Shown piece by piece: positions 40,285 to 49,007 of a DNA stretch of 64,000 bases. A program made the position numbers and the translations under genes. This DNA comes from Sphingobacteriales bacterium (lineage in GTDB: Bacteria > Bacteroidota > Bacteroidia > Chitinophagales > Chitinophagaceae). How positions within the stretch are numbered: position 1 is the first letter of the stretch; each line of letters opens with the position of its first letter. The notes beneath the pieces are model-generated. The model did not search any database, was not told where the DNA came from, and saw only the letters and a program-made list of their open reading frames with translations. Where the stretch lies: contig JACRJO010000010.1 of assembly GCA_016219985.1 (NCBI GenBank), positions 1-64,000 of the forward strand. The letters run 5' to 3'.

Positions 40285-41502
40285 TCAGAAAGCATACCCC
40301 ATACTGAAGGTCAGGGGCACCATCACCCCGTCGTTCTCGGGGAAAAGATTGCCATTGGAGTAATGCGCAATCCTGATTCCGGCATTGATATTCTTCTTCT
40401 TACCGGCAAAAACGCCCAAGCCCATCATGTCCTTAAACGTGAATTTTTGCCCCGTGGCCAGCCCGTCCATCCTGGGTTTGGAGATAAAGGATGGGCCCGC
40501 CACCGAATATTCCAGGTAGAAATCAAGCGATTTGGAACGGATCGTATGAAACCGCATGACCGGGTAGGCGGAGACCGTGAAGAAACGGGTCTGATCCAGG
40601 TTGGTCTTCCAGAAAGCCGCCTCAATGCCCCAATCAAGGGAAAACACTTTGCGGCTATGAAAAAGATTGTGCTGGTAATTGATCAATAAACCATGCTTTA
40701 CTTTTACTTCCCCGCCCCAGAAAATGGGAATAACGCCCTGCGATACAAATTTATTCACCCCATACCCCATTGCATTGGTTGCATAACCGAGGGACAGGGT
40801 CTGCCGGGGAAAATGATAGCCCGCCGCTTTTACCTTCTCTACTCTTTCCTTAGGCAACTCCCGCATAAAATAATGGAAGCCCGCAGAATAAAACAGCGTG
40901 TGCGGCTGCAGTTCTTTTTTATTTTCCGGGGAATAGGTGGTACTTAGCTGCAGGTCCCATTTCGGGTTTAATTTATACTGGAGACTGGCCCCGAATAATC
41001 CGGTGCCATAAGAGGCGCTCTTCACTACCGGCTGGTTATCCATTGTAAAACCCCGGCGCATGACCAGGGCCAGGCCCGCTTCGGTAAAGAGCGTAAATTT
41101 TTTTGCCAGGGGAATCTTCCCGGCCACGGTCAGTCCCGCTACATTCATCCACACCGTCATGGTCTTACCGGTATTGTTGACATCCCGGTATTCCACCCAT
41201 TTCACCGGCCGCATATAAGTGATCTGCGCTGAAAGATTTTTGTTGAACTCATGTCCCAGTAAAACAATCCGCACTGCCGTATGCGGTACTTTCACCGAAC
41301 CCACCGTGTTCCCGGGTTGTAGCTGCCGGGTGGAGAACGGGTATTGGATATACCCGATATTGACCCCGAAATAGGAATTCCTCAGGGCGGGTGGGTACTG
41401 GCCCCTGAATTCCTGCGCGGGTACAGTATATGCGATGGCCATAGCAAGTGCAAACAATACAATATAGGGGGCACGGGTCTTCATTCGGTTCATTGTTTTC
41501 AT
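40285..41502 (-). CDS. Outer-membrane beta-barrel protein with PagL-like (acyloxyacyl/lipid A deacylase) C-terminal half
   Basis: 405 residues; ATG at 41502, or 41484 for a shorter signal peptide. The N-terminal half reads as one 8-strand barrel (SYFGVNIGYIQYPFSTRQL to YSAGFHYFMREL), the C-terminal half as another. The second ends in AGIRIAHYSNGNLFPENDGV, the HYSN catalytic His-Ser region of PagL, and finishes in FSMGYAF with C-terminal Phe. PagL removes an acyl chain from lipid A. Its start overlaps the stop of nagA (ATGA), so the two are translationally coupled. Confidence 0.6.
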   Translation of the reverse strand: MKTMNRMKTRAPYIVLFALAMAIAYTVPAQEFRGQYPPALRNSYFGVNIGYIQYPFSTRQLQPGNTVGSVKVPHTAVRIVLLGHEFNKNLSAQITYMRPVKWVEYRDVNNTGKTMTVWMNVAGLTVAGKIPLAKKFTLFTEAGLALVMRRGFTMDNQPVVKSASYGTGLFGASLQYKLNPKWDLQLSTTYSPENKKELQPHTLFYSAGFHYFMRELPKERVEKVKAAGYHFPRQTLSLGYATNAMGYGVNKFVSQGVIPIFWGGEVKVKHGLLINYQHNLFHSRKVFSLDWGIEAAFWKTNLDQTRFFTVSAYPVMRFHTIRSKSLDFYLEYSVAGPSFISKPRMDGLATGQKFTFKDMMGLGVFAGKKKNINAGIRIAHYSNGNLFPENDGVMVPLTFSMGYAF

Positions 41503-42599
41503 ACCAGTTTGATTACGTTCAGCGCAGGATCAAGTAATAACAGCGAGGCTTTATATCCTTTTTCAATTTTTCCCAATTGGTCCTCCATCCGCATTACCCG
41601 GGCGGGATACAGGCTGCACATCCGGATCGCTTCTCCCAATTCGACCCCGGCATATTGCAGCAGGTTTTGCATGGCTTTGTTCATCGTCAGGGCGGAACCG
41701 CTCAATATACCGCCCGCGACATATTTATCGCCGTTCCGTTCATGCCGGTAATAACCCAAAGCGGTATCTGTGACAGCATCCGTGATCGCAAACAGTCTTT
41801 CTCCCATTAGTTTCTTCGCAATCCGGACCGCCGCATAATCCACATGAAAGCCATCCGGGATAATACTGGCCATCACCTGTTCATCATCCATCGTAGCCCC
41901 GGCCAGGCCCGGCTCCCGGTGTTGTAAAGGACTCATGGCATTGTATAAATGGGTAACGGTCCTGATGCCATTGGCAAAACTATTTTTGGCCTCTGTATAA
42001 GTGGCATTACTATGCCCGGCAGCAACAATCACCCCATAGGATTGAATCAGCAAAATAACTTCCTTACTTACCATTTCAGGCGCCAGTGTGATCATTTTAA
42101 TGACCCCTTTTCCATAGTCCAGCAAATCCTTCACCTGTTCCGGGCCGGGAGAATAAATCAATTCTTCCCTATGGGCCCCTCTTTTCACCGGGTTGATCCA
42201 GGGCCCCTCAATATGCAGTCCCAAGATTCCCCCGCCTCCGTTTTGCCAGTAAGCCCGTATCGCATCAATGCATTGATGAAATACTTCGCTGGTATTCGTC
42301 GCTACTGTGGGCATACAATAAGCGGCGCCTCCTTTACGGCAATAATCATTCAGTTTGTAAAGTGAATCAGCATCAGGGTAAACAGCCAGCAACCTGCCAT
42401 CGGCCCCGTAGATCTGCAGGTCGATGAATGCAGGAACAAGTATCCCGTTTCCCAGCTCTTCAACAGGGCTTCCGGCCGGTAATTCAGCCGCCGGAAGCAG
42501 GTTTGTAATGACCCCGTCTTCCGTTACCACCGCATAGTTCTCCAACCAGTTCTCACCGGTGAAAAGGCGGTTTGCCGTAAAGATTTTTAAGTCCCCCAT
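41499..42599 (-). CDS. nagA: N-acetylglucosamine-6-phosphate deacetylase
   Basis: 366 residues from the ATG at 42599 (MGDLKIFTANRLFTGENW); the frame has a further ATG-less extension to 42650. Amidohydrolase with the NagA landmarks LGLHIEGPWINPVKRGAH (metal Glu), AAGHSNATYTEAKN, THLYNAMSPLQHREPG and LFAITDAV (catalytic Asp). Deacetylates GlcNAc-6-P to glucosamine-6-P in amino-sugar and peptidoglycan recycling. Coupled to the PagL-like gene downstream. Confidence 0.9.
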   Translation of the reverse strand: MGDLKIFTANRLFTGENWLENYAVVTEDGVITNLLPAAELPAGSPVEELGNGILVPAFIDLQIYGADGRLLAVYPDADSLYKLNDYCRKGGAAYCMPTVATNTSEVFHQCIDAIRAYWQNGGGGILGLHIEGPWINPVKRGAHREELIYSPGPEQVKDLLDYGKGVIKMITLAPEMVSKEVILLIQSYGVIVAAGHSNATYTEAKNSFANGIRTVTHLYNAMSPLQHREPGLAGATMDDEQVMASIIPDGFHVDYAAVRIAKKLMGERLFAITDAVTDTALGYYRHERNGDKYVAGGILSGSALTMNKAMQNLLQYAGVELGEAIRMCSLYPARVMRMEDQLGKIEKGYKASLLLLDPALNVIKLV

Positions 42600-42851
42600 T
42601 GAACCGGAAAGATAATGGGTTTTTAAGAACCGGGATAGTAACAGGATCACTATTCAGCAGTCGTCGCCTGCCAGGGCCAAAAGTTCATACAATGATCATG
42701 TTTTATTTACTCCCAATTGAGAATTTTTTAGGGAGTAGGAAGTGGGAAGTAGGCAGCAGGGGCCTTCAATGAAAATTGAGCGTTGAGAATTGAGCCTTCG
42801 TCGGAGGAGTTGGGAGCAGAGGCGCATTAACATCAGTAAATCTCTGCGTTT
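42600..42851. repeat. Low-complexity dispersed repeat between nagA and the amidohydrolase
   Basis: 42729-42796 reads GGGAGTAGGAAGTGGGAAGT then TTCAATGAAAATTGAG and GTTGAGAATTGAGCC. It is the inverted counterpart of 155-226 at the left end of the window. No gene or clear promoter seen. Confidence 0.6.
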
Positions 42852-44417
42852 CTATTGTACTCCCGGTCCGTACAGGGCCTTCCCCGCCCGGGCTCCATTG
42901 TGCTTTTCATTATCAACCGTAAGTACGCCATTCACGATCACAAAATGAAATCCTGCCGAGTAGGCATGGGGTTTGTCAAATGTTGAAAGATCCTGTACGC
43001 CGTTCTCGTCAAAGATCACGATATCGGCAGCATAGCCCTCCTTCAGCAATCCCCGGTCTTTCAGCTGGAATTTCTGCGCCGGTAAAGAAGTCATCCGGCG
43101 GACCGCTTCTTCCAGGGAAATGACTTTCTCTTCCCGCACATACCGGGATAAAACGCGGGCATTGGTACCATAGCCCCGGGGATGGGGCATACCGGCATTG
43201 AGCACCCGGATACTCGCATCACTGGCAAACATATTGAAGGGATATTTCATGATCCGCTGCACATCTTCCTCTCCCATGCCATGGAAGACCGCACTGGCGC
43301 CTCCCTTCATCATGATATCAATCACGGTCTCCGCTTCGTATTTAGCCTTGTGCTTCCGGCCCATCACCTGGTTGATCTGTTCAATGCTCTTCCCGTTGTA
43401 GCTGGTATCCGGTGCATAATACGCAATCACAGCATAACCCAGGTGTTTGAGCTTTCTTTTCTTCAGTCTCGCTAAGATGGACTTCACCACATACTTTTTT
43501 ATCTCCGGCCGCTGCAGCCGGGCTTTGATGGAGTCCTGTCCGTCCGCAAGAATCTCTTCCGGGATCAGGGTGCTGATGGACGTACTGCTGGCGGTATAGG
43601 GATACTGATCAATCGTAACTTCAATACCTTCTTTCCTGGCTGCTTCAATCATAGCTACAGTGGTTTTACTGCGACCCCAGTTTTGCTGCCCGCTCAGTTT
43701 GAAATGGGAGATCTCTACCGGGATCTTCGCTTCCCTGCCGATGGTCAGCGCTTCTTCAATGGCTTCGGTCACGCTGTCGCCTTCATCCCGCATATGCGAG
43801 GCGTAGATGCCATTGTATTTAGCGGCGACCCTGGCCAGTGAAATGATTTCGGGTGTTTTGGTATAGGTGCCGGGAATATAGATCAGCCCGGTGGACAGGC
43901 CTGCCGCGCCATCCCTCATTGCTTTATCCACCAACTGTTCCATTCGCTGCATTTCTTCTGCCGTGGCATCCCGGTTGGCCCGGCCCATCACGGCTTTGCG
44001 TATATCATTATGACCCACCAGCGTGGCAATATTAATGGAGGTTTTTAAAGAATCCACCCAGTGCAGGTACTTCCCGATATCCACATGGGAGGAACCGCAG
44101 TTACCCGTGATACAGGTGGTCACCCCGTCAAAAATAAAATTCTTTGCTTCCGGGTCTTTCACCTCATCGTCTTCCAGGTGGGTATGCACATCAATAAACC
44201 CCGGCGCCACGATCAGCCCCTTTGCATCAATGGTACGGGTGGCGGTAAAGGAAAGAGCGCGGCCGATAGCGATGATCTTCCCGTCTTTGACCGCAATACT
44301 TCCATAGTACCAGTTATTACCAGTACCATCCATGATCTTCCCGTTACTGATCAGGATATCACATTGCTGGGACCAGGTGCAGATGGGAAGTAAAAGGAAG
44401 AGAAGCAACGGTTTCAT
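42852..44417 (-). CDS. Exported D-aminoacylase-type amidohydrolase (N-acyl-D-amino-acid deacylase family)
   Basis: 521 residues with signal peptide MKPLLLFLLLPICTWSQQ. Amidohydrolase fold: FIDVHTHLEDD (metal HxH), FDGVTTCITGNCGSS, IYASHMRDEGDSV, EISHFKLSGQQNWG and a late FASDASIRVL with the catalytic Asp. The arrangement matches D-aminoacylases/D-glutamate deacylases acting on N-acylated D-amino acids, here in the periplasm. Next to nagA and a penicillin acylase, which suggests a theme of amide and acyl-group removal. Confidence 0.87.
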   Translation of the reverse strand: MKPLLLFLLLPICTWSQQCDILISNGKIMDGTGNNWYYGSIAVKDGKIIAIGRALSFTATRTIDAKGLIVAPGFIDVHTHLEDDEVKDPEAKNFIFDGVTTCITGNCGSSHVDIGKYLHWVDSLKTSINIATLVGHNDIRKAVMGRANRDATAEEMQRMEQLVDKAMRDGAAGLSTGLIYIPGTYTKTPEIISLARVAAKYNGIYASHMRDEGDSVTEAIEEALTIGREAKIPVEISHFKLSGQQNWGRSKTTVAMIEAARKEGIEVTIDQYPYTASSTSISTLIPEEILADGQDSIKARLQRPEIKKYVVKSILARLKKRKLKHLGYAVIAYYAPDTSYNGKSIEQINQVMGRKHKAKYEAETVIDIMMKGGASAVFHGMGEEDVQRIMKYPFNMFASDASIRVLNAGMPHPRGYGTNARVLSRYVREEKVISLEEAVRRMTSLPAQKFQLKDRGLLKEGYAADIVIFDENGVQDLSTFDKPHAYSAGFHFVIVNGVLTVDNEKHNGARAGKALYGPGVQ

Positions 44418-44637
44418 AGGTACAAGTTACTGAAAAAGGCAAATGGGGCCGCCTGCATGATAATTTGGCTAAGAGTAAAGGAGGAAAGGGGTTAAGGAGG
44501 GCGTGAATGGTTGAATACCCCGATTTTTTGGGGACAGTTCAAATAATACCAATTACGCCATTCAACCGGATCAGACTATAACTGCTTTGCAAAACTCCTC
44601 TTTTACTTTTTATCTCCTTGCCCATTGTATTCAAACC
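44418..44637. other. Gene-free gap between two minus-strand genes
   Basis: No repeat, hairpin with U-tract or clear promoter was recognised apart from AT-rich runs (about 44540-44620). Confidence 0.4.
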
Positions 44638-46833
44638 CTATTCCCCCGGGTGATATTCCCTTTCAATATGCTTGAGCACATCTTCCTTATAGAATAGCAC
44701 CTCCTTAAATTCTCCTTTACTGTACATCAGGGCCTGGTCAAAAAAATGCGGGGAAGCCGGGTCGCCGCTTTCTCCCCCGGCCAGCAGGGAGCGTGCCTTG
44801 ATCTTTTTCCCCAATTCCACAGCGCAGACAAAACTGTTGCCATTGACGCCATATCGTTTATTGGTTCCGGGATAGACACGGCTGCTATAGGAAGGAAGCA
44901 TGCCCCAGGTGGAGGAGACAAACCCGACAGGAATACTGGGCTGACTGTCATCAAACTTATTATCGATATCCGGGGAGACCCGCTGAAAACGGTTCAGCTC
45001 ACCCCAGGGAACCTGCCAGCGCCCAAAGCGGCTTTGCAGGTCATTGATCGTGGCGAACAAGGGAGTCAGCAGGTCATGGGCGGAAGCATGTGCTGCATAA
45101 TACCGTGCCTTGTCCACCTGGCCGGCTTCCTCATCCTCTGTAATTTTTGTTTGCAGCAGGGCGGGCAATATTTTTTGTCCCCATTCCACCGCCAGTGTAG
45201 TGGCCACCGAATTTTCACCGCAACGGTAATCCCAGTTTTTCAATACCATCACCGGACCGGCTAAATAAGCATAGAACGAGTCCGTATACATAACATATTT
45301 CTCAAAGGCTTTAACCAGGGCAGGGACCAGGACTTCAAATGCGGCGAGCCGGGTATCGTATCCGGCCCTGATTACTTTATCCATATTGTACCGGGTTGTT
45401 TCGCTTAATACCCGGACGGCGTTGATACCCCGGAAATTTTCTGCATCGGGTGCCATATAGGCGGGATAATTCTCTTTGCGCGGGCTGTTTTCCCCTGCTG
45501 CAGTGAAAGGAGTGGCGTTGCAATTCTGTAACCACCCGTTGGCGGGATTGATACAGTGTACGGTTTCATCCACCGTATGATACCCCCTCCATTCGGTGGC
45601 GGAGACACTGCCATCAACGGCTTTACTCCAGTCATATTTTGTATTCCGGACAGGGATACGGTTGCCATGCCAGTAAGCAATATTACCATCCGCGTCGGCA
45701 TATACCGTGTTATTGGAAATATTTCCTTTCAGCTCCAGTGTTTTTCTGAAGTCTGCTAAACCTTTTGCCTTGGTCCGCTGCCAGCACTGTACCAGCCCGT
45801 TCAGGAGCCGGTTATCCGCACGTACGCTCAGCCATTGATTGTTTCGGCTGGTCATAATGGGTCCATGATGGGTAAAGAAAGCGCTGATGGTTTTTGTTTC
45901 GAGGCCTGCTTCCTTTTTATACTTTAATATAATTTTTTGCTCCCGGACAGCTTTTTGTTTTCCGTTGTACGTATAGCTCCACCCGGATCCCTTCTTGCTG
46001 GTTTTTTCAATATAGGTATCCGCCGCGTCCACATAACTGCTGGTATGCATCCACCCGCAATGTTCATTGAACCCCTGGTAAATAAAAAACTGTCCCCAGG
46101 TAACCGCACCATAGGCATTCAGGCCTTCCTCACTGACCATATGCACTTCGGGACGGAAATAAAAAGTGACATGCGGGTTGATATAGAGCAGGGCATTTCC
46201 CGATTCAGTGATTTTTGGGGAAATGGCAAAGCCATTGGAACCCGTCATATTCAGATCAGCATCCGGGTCTGTTGTTTTTTGGCTGATGGCCACGGGGGCT
46301 TCCCCGGAGTAAAAATTTTTAAGTTCGGCAACCGTGATATCCGCGGTACTGATGGCGCCGATACTTCCATCGGTCCATAAAAAGGGAAACCAGGGTTCAA
46401 ACCGGGTCAGTAAGGCCGGTTTTCTATCCGGATGTTTGAAGAGATAAAAATTAACAGCATCGGCAAAAGCATTGCAGAGCCGCCGGAGCCAGGCGGGCGC
46501 TTTTTTATAATCATTCCGGGCATCCGTTTGGCTGATCACCAAACGGACCAGGAGGTCATTGTATATTTCAGATTCTCCTTTTACTTCAGCCATCCGTCCC
46601 AGTTTCTCGATATAATTCATTTCCACCCGCGCAAAATCATCTTCGCATTGAGCGTAGAGCAGGCCGAATACGGCATCAGCATCGGTTTTGCCATATATAT
46701 GCGGGATACCCCAGTTGTCGCGGATAATGCTGACCAGCTTTGCCTGTTTTTCCCAACGGGCAATTTCAAACGGCTGAAAGGGCTGTGCCCGGAGGGCTGC
46801 CGGGAGGAGGAATAAGAACAGCAGTTTTTTCAT
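44638..46833 (-). CDS. Penicillin acylase family N-terminal-nucleophile hydrolase
   Basis: 731 residues from the ATG at 46833 (MKKLLFLFLLPAALRAQ signal); the frame extends five codons to a TTG. DNWGIPHIYGKTDADAVFGL opens the alpha chain. Self-cleavage would expose the Ser of MTGSNGFAISP near residue 205, after the spacer, and the beta chain follows (LYINPHVTF, WGQFFIYQGFNEHCGWMHTS, FSWG-like NWDYRCGENSVATTLAVEWG). Family members cleave amides such as acyl-homoserine lactones or beta-lactam side chains; the target here is unknown. Confidence 0.88.
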   Translation of the reverse strand: MKKLLFLFLLPAALRAQPFQPFEIARWEKQAKLVSIIRDNWGIPHIYGKTDADAVFGLLYAQCEDDFARVEMNYIEKLGRMAEVKGESEIYNDLLVRLVISQTDARNDYKKAPAWLRRLCNAFADAVNFYLFKHPDRKPALLTRFEPWFPFLWTDGSIGAISTADITVAELKNFYSGEAPVAISQKTTDPDADLNMTGSNGFAISPKITESGNALLYINPHVTFYFRPEVHMVSEEGLNAYGAVTWGQFFIYQGFNEHCGWMHTSSYVDAADTYIEKTSKKGSGWSYTYNGKQKAVREQKIILKYKKEAGLETKTISAFFTHHGPIMTSRNNQWLSVRADNRLLNGLVQCWQRTKAKGLADFRKTLELKGNISNNTVYADADGNIAYWHGNRIPVRNTKYDWSKAVDGSVSATEWRGYHTVDETVHCINPANGWLQNCNATPFTAAGENSPRKENYPAYMAPDAENFRGINAVRVLSETTRYNMDKVIRAGYDTRLAAFEVLVPALVKAFEKYVMYTDSFYAYLAGPVMVLKNWDYRCGENSVATTLAVEWGQKILPALLQTKITEDEEAGQVDKARYYAAHASAHDLLTPLFATINDLQSRFGRWQVPWGELNRFQRVSPDIDNKFDDSQPSIPVGFVSSTWGMLPSYSSRVYPGTNKRYGVNGNSFVCAVELGKKIKARSLLAGGESGDPASPHFFDQALMYSKGEFKEVLFYKEDVLKHIEREYHPGE

Positions 46834-46976
46834 ACTGGTAAGGTACAATCATTCGGTGGCTTGCGTCACAGGCGGGACCGTCTTCTTTCCGGTTCTTCCC
46901 GGGCAGATCCGCCGGCCCGGCTTAACCGCCGCGGGGTTGTGAAATTCTGTGTAGATTTAATACTCAATCCGGGGAT

Positions 46977-47606
46977 ATGCCGCTTGAAATTGCTGAAATA
47001 AAAAAATACCTGCCCGGGTTTTCACCCGAACTCCTGGACGAGATTGCCGTGCACGGGCTCATCAAAGAAGTGCCGGAGGGCGTTGAGATTCTCAAGGAGG
47101 GGCAGTATGTGAAAGCCATTCCCATTGTACTCGAAGGACTGGTCAAGGTCTTTACCCGGGTGGAAGAAAAGGAATTGTTGCTTTATTATATCGGCCCGGC
47201 GCAAAGCTGTATCATGTCTTTTTCAGCCGGGTTATCGAATGTACCGAGCCGGATCTTTGCGTTCACGGAAGATACTTCTTTGCTTTTATTGCTGCCTTCG
47301 GGTAAACTGAGCCAGTGGGTAAAGCAATACCCGCAGGTCAATGAACTTTTCTTTCAGCAATACAATCTCCGTTACACGGAAATGCTCGACACGATCAATT
47401 CGCTCCTGTTTGACCGGATGGATCAGCGCCTGTACAATTACCTGCTTGAGAAAAGCAAGCTGAAAGGAGAGAAGATCCTTTCGCTCCGGCACAAGCAGAT
47501 TGCCGGGGAACTGGGCACGGCCCGTGAAGTGATCACCCGGGTTATGAAAAGGCTGGAACAGGAAGGAAAATTGCGGCAATTGCCGGAAGGCATACAAATC
47601 ATTTGA
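46977..47606 (+). CDS. Crp/Fnr family transcriptional regulator
   Basis: 209 residues, ATG at 46977. Cyclic-nucleotide-type sensor domain (EGVEILKEGQYVKAIPIVLEG; LFQQ-type dimer helix) and a C-terminal winged helix (LRHKQIAGELGTAREVITRVM). It lacks the N-terminal Cys set of true Fnr and the full cAMP-binding motif, so the signal is unknown. Upstream TAGATTTA at about 46955 is close to a TAnnTTTG element. Likely controls the small membrane-protein genes just downstream. Confidence 0.88.
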   Translation: MPLEIAEIKKYLPGFSPELLDEIAVHGLIKEVPEGVEILKEGQYVKAIPIVLEGLVKVFTRVEEKELLLYYIGPAQSCIMSFSAGLSNVPSRIFAFTEDTSLLLLLPSGKLSQWVKQYPQVNELFFQQYNLRYTEMLDTINSLLFDRMDQRLYNYLLEKSKLKGEKILSLRHKQIAGELGTAREVITRVMKRLEQEGKLRQLPEGIQII

Positions 47607-47671
47607 GCTGGTGACATCGGTCACCGGGCCATCCGGAAGGGAAAATTTAGTTTTACTGTCAAATCTGGTAC

Positions 47672-47761
47672 ATGAAAAATAAAGGGTTCAGGTTATTGCT
47701 GGTTTGCCTGCTTTGCCTGGCCATTGTATCCGGTATCGTATGGGCTATAAAATTTTTTTAA
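47672..47761 (+). CDS. Tiny single-pass membrane peptide (29 aa), possible
   Basis: ATG at 47672, TAA at 47759-47761. It starts MKNKGFRLLLVCLL, and the rest is one hydrophobic helix ending in WAIKFF. It lies 65 bp after the Crp-type gene. A plausible small membrane protein, but so short that coding is not certain. Confidence 0.4.
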   Translation: MKNKGFRLLLVCLLCLAIVSGIVWAIKFF

Positions 47762-47765
47762 ACCG

Positions 47766-47801
47766 CCTTGCCGGCCCGCCTCGTGGAGAGGCGGCAGGCA
47801 G
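47766..47801. repeat. Degenerate CCTGCC-type palindrome
   Basis: Starts CCTTGCCGGCCCGCCTCGTG and ends GGCGGCAGGCAG, a decayed relative of the 43-bp palindromes at 10826, 34945 and 63378. Confidence 0.55.
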
Positions 47802-47819
47802 ACACTAAAACACTTTGTT

Positions 47820-48029
47820 ATGAAACCAAACATGGGAACAGCCGACCGCATTATCCGCGTATTACTCGCAGCTGTATTTGCTTATCTCTATTTCAGCGGC
47901 ACCGTAACCGGTACCCTGGGCCTGATACTCGTGATCCTGGGGGGAGTATTCGTCCTCACCAGCCTGGTTAGTTTCTGCCCGCTGTACACAATCGTGGGTT
48001 TGAACACCTGTCCGACCAAAAAACCATAA
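47820..48029 (+). CDS. DUF2892 family small membrane protein
   Basis: 69 residues: MGTADRIIRVLLAAVFAYLY and LGLILVILGGVFVLTSLVSFCPLYTIVGLNTC, the YgaP-like two-helix DUF2892 pattern with the CPLY..G..TC ending. The family is often beside rhodanese or Crp/Fnr genes; here it follows a Crp-type regulator. Confidence 0.85.
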   Translation: MKPNMGTADRIIRVLLAAVFAYLYFSGTVTGTLGLILVILGGVFVLTSLVSFCPLYTIVGLNTCPTKKP

Positions 48030-48048
48030 ATAAAGGAATTCAGCAAAG

Positions 48049-48079
48049 GCCGTTTCCCCCGGGGATGCGGCTTTTTTTT
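48049..48079 (+). terminator. Rho-independent terminator after the DUF2892 gene
   Basis: GCCG and CCCC pair with GGGG and CGGC with a three-base internal loop on each side, followed by eight T residues (48072-48079). It lies 20 bp past the stop codon. Confidence 0.65.
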
Positions 48080-48240
48080 GCCCTAAACGGTGCTGGTTTT
48101 GGCCAGGGAAGACCTGTGGCAACCCTTTTCAATAGAAATCCGTTTCAAACAAGGGGGCTGCGATTGTATTACGGCCAGGCGCCGTGGATGCTTACTCCAT
48201 AATTGAATAATAACCATAAACCTGAATACTTGAAAAGAAG

Positions 48241-48262
48241 ACCGGCTTTGTGCCGGTTTTTT
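48241..48262 (+). terminator. Second terminator-like hairpin
   Basis: ACCGGC, a TTTGT loop, GCCGGT and a T-run. It lies 210 bp after the DUF2892 gene; the stretch between the two hairpins (48080-48240) has no ORF and could hold a short RNA, though nothing specific supports that. The rest of the gene-free region to 48408 shows nothing I can name. Confidence 0.5.
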
Positions 48263-48408
48263 ATATCACCTGCTTTGCCGGCCCGCATAAATTAAGTCAT
48301 GTCGTGAAAATGCAGGAGTTCTAACCTGACTAAAACGGAAGTACTCCAATGAGGTTAATATAGAAGCCTTCGGCTTGCACGTAGGCCTGCTAAGAAACTG
48401 TTCGTTCC

Positions 48409-48954
48409 TCAGTCCTCTTTCGAACCTTTCTCCCCCACAAACCAATCCTCCTTATTCTTAAACAGTACATTGAAGGTCGTCAGGGAACCATAACAACGGG
48501 TGATGTATTGCTGGAGGTTGACCTTATCCTCATCGCTGAGTTTTTTATGACTGTTGATATTTTGTTCCAGTACCCGCAGCCGGTCACGCAGCATCACGAT
48601 CTTGTGAAAGAAATCCTCTACCGGGATTTCTTTGGGTTTCAAACTTTTGTCTGCCGGTTGTAACAGGAGCATTCCCCGGTTCCATTTTTCCCCCAGGGGC
48701 ACCGTTTCGGTGATACCCCCCCAGAGCTTAAGGATTTTCAACAGTGATTTTTCCACTTCGGAATGCGTTTCAATTTCCGCGGACACATTTTCCGGTATGA
48801 TCTCTTCCAGTTTTTCATCGGTTTTGTCAATCTCCTTTATGCCGTGATTGATAAAAGAAATAAGATAGCTCGCATAACGGATGCCCACGATCACGCCGGG
48901 CCCATATTGGGTATGCTGCAGGCGGGTGCCAATACCTAAGCTAGTTTGCTCCAT
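48409..48954 (-). CDS. Conserved hypothetical protein with N-terminal tudor-like segment
   Basis: 181 residues, ATG at 48954. The start GTRLQHTQYGPGVIVGIRYA resembles the small beta module found at the end of PcrA/UvrD helicases (G..V.H..YG.G.V). The rest is helical with an acidic centre (EEIIPENVSAEIETHSEVEK) and a coiled-coil-like LRDRLRVLEQNINSHKKL. Cytosolic. No function assigned. Confidence 0.65.
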   Translation of the reverse strand: MEQTSLGIGTRLQHTQYGPGVIVGIRYASYLISFINHGIKEIDKTDEKLEEIIPENVSAEIETHSEVEKSLLKILKLWGGITETVPLGEKWNRGMLLLQPADKSLKPKEIPVEDFFHKIVMLRDRLRVLEQNINSHKKLSDEDKVNLQQYITRCYGSLTTFNVLFKNKEDWFVGEKGSKED

Positions 48955-49007
48955 ATAGCGAACAATTTACAATGCCGGGATGAAATAGCCAAGACCGGGA
49001 ACGGGGA

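Noticed and set aside
48080..48240. Small RNA between two terminator-like hairpins
   Set aside because: Only position suggests it; no promoter, conserved structure or known RNA motif could be recognised.
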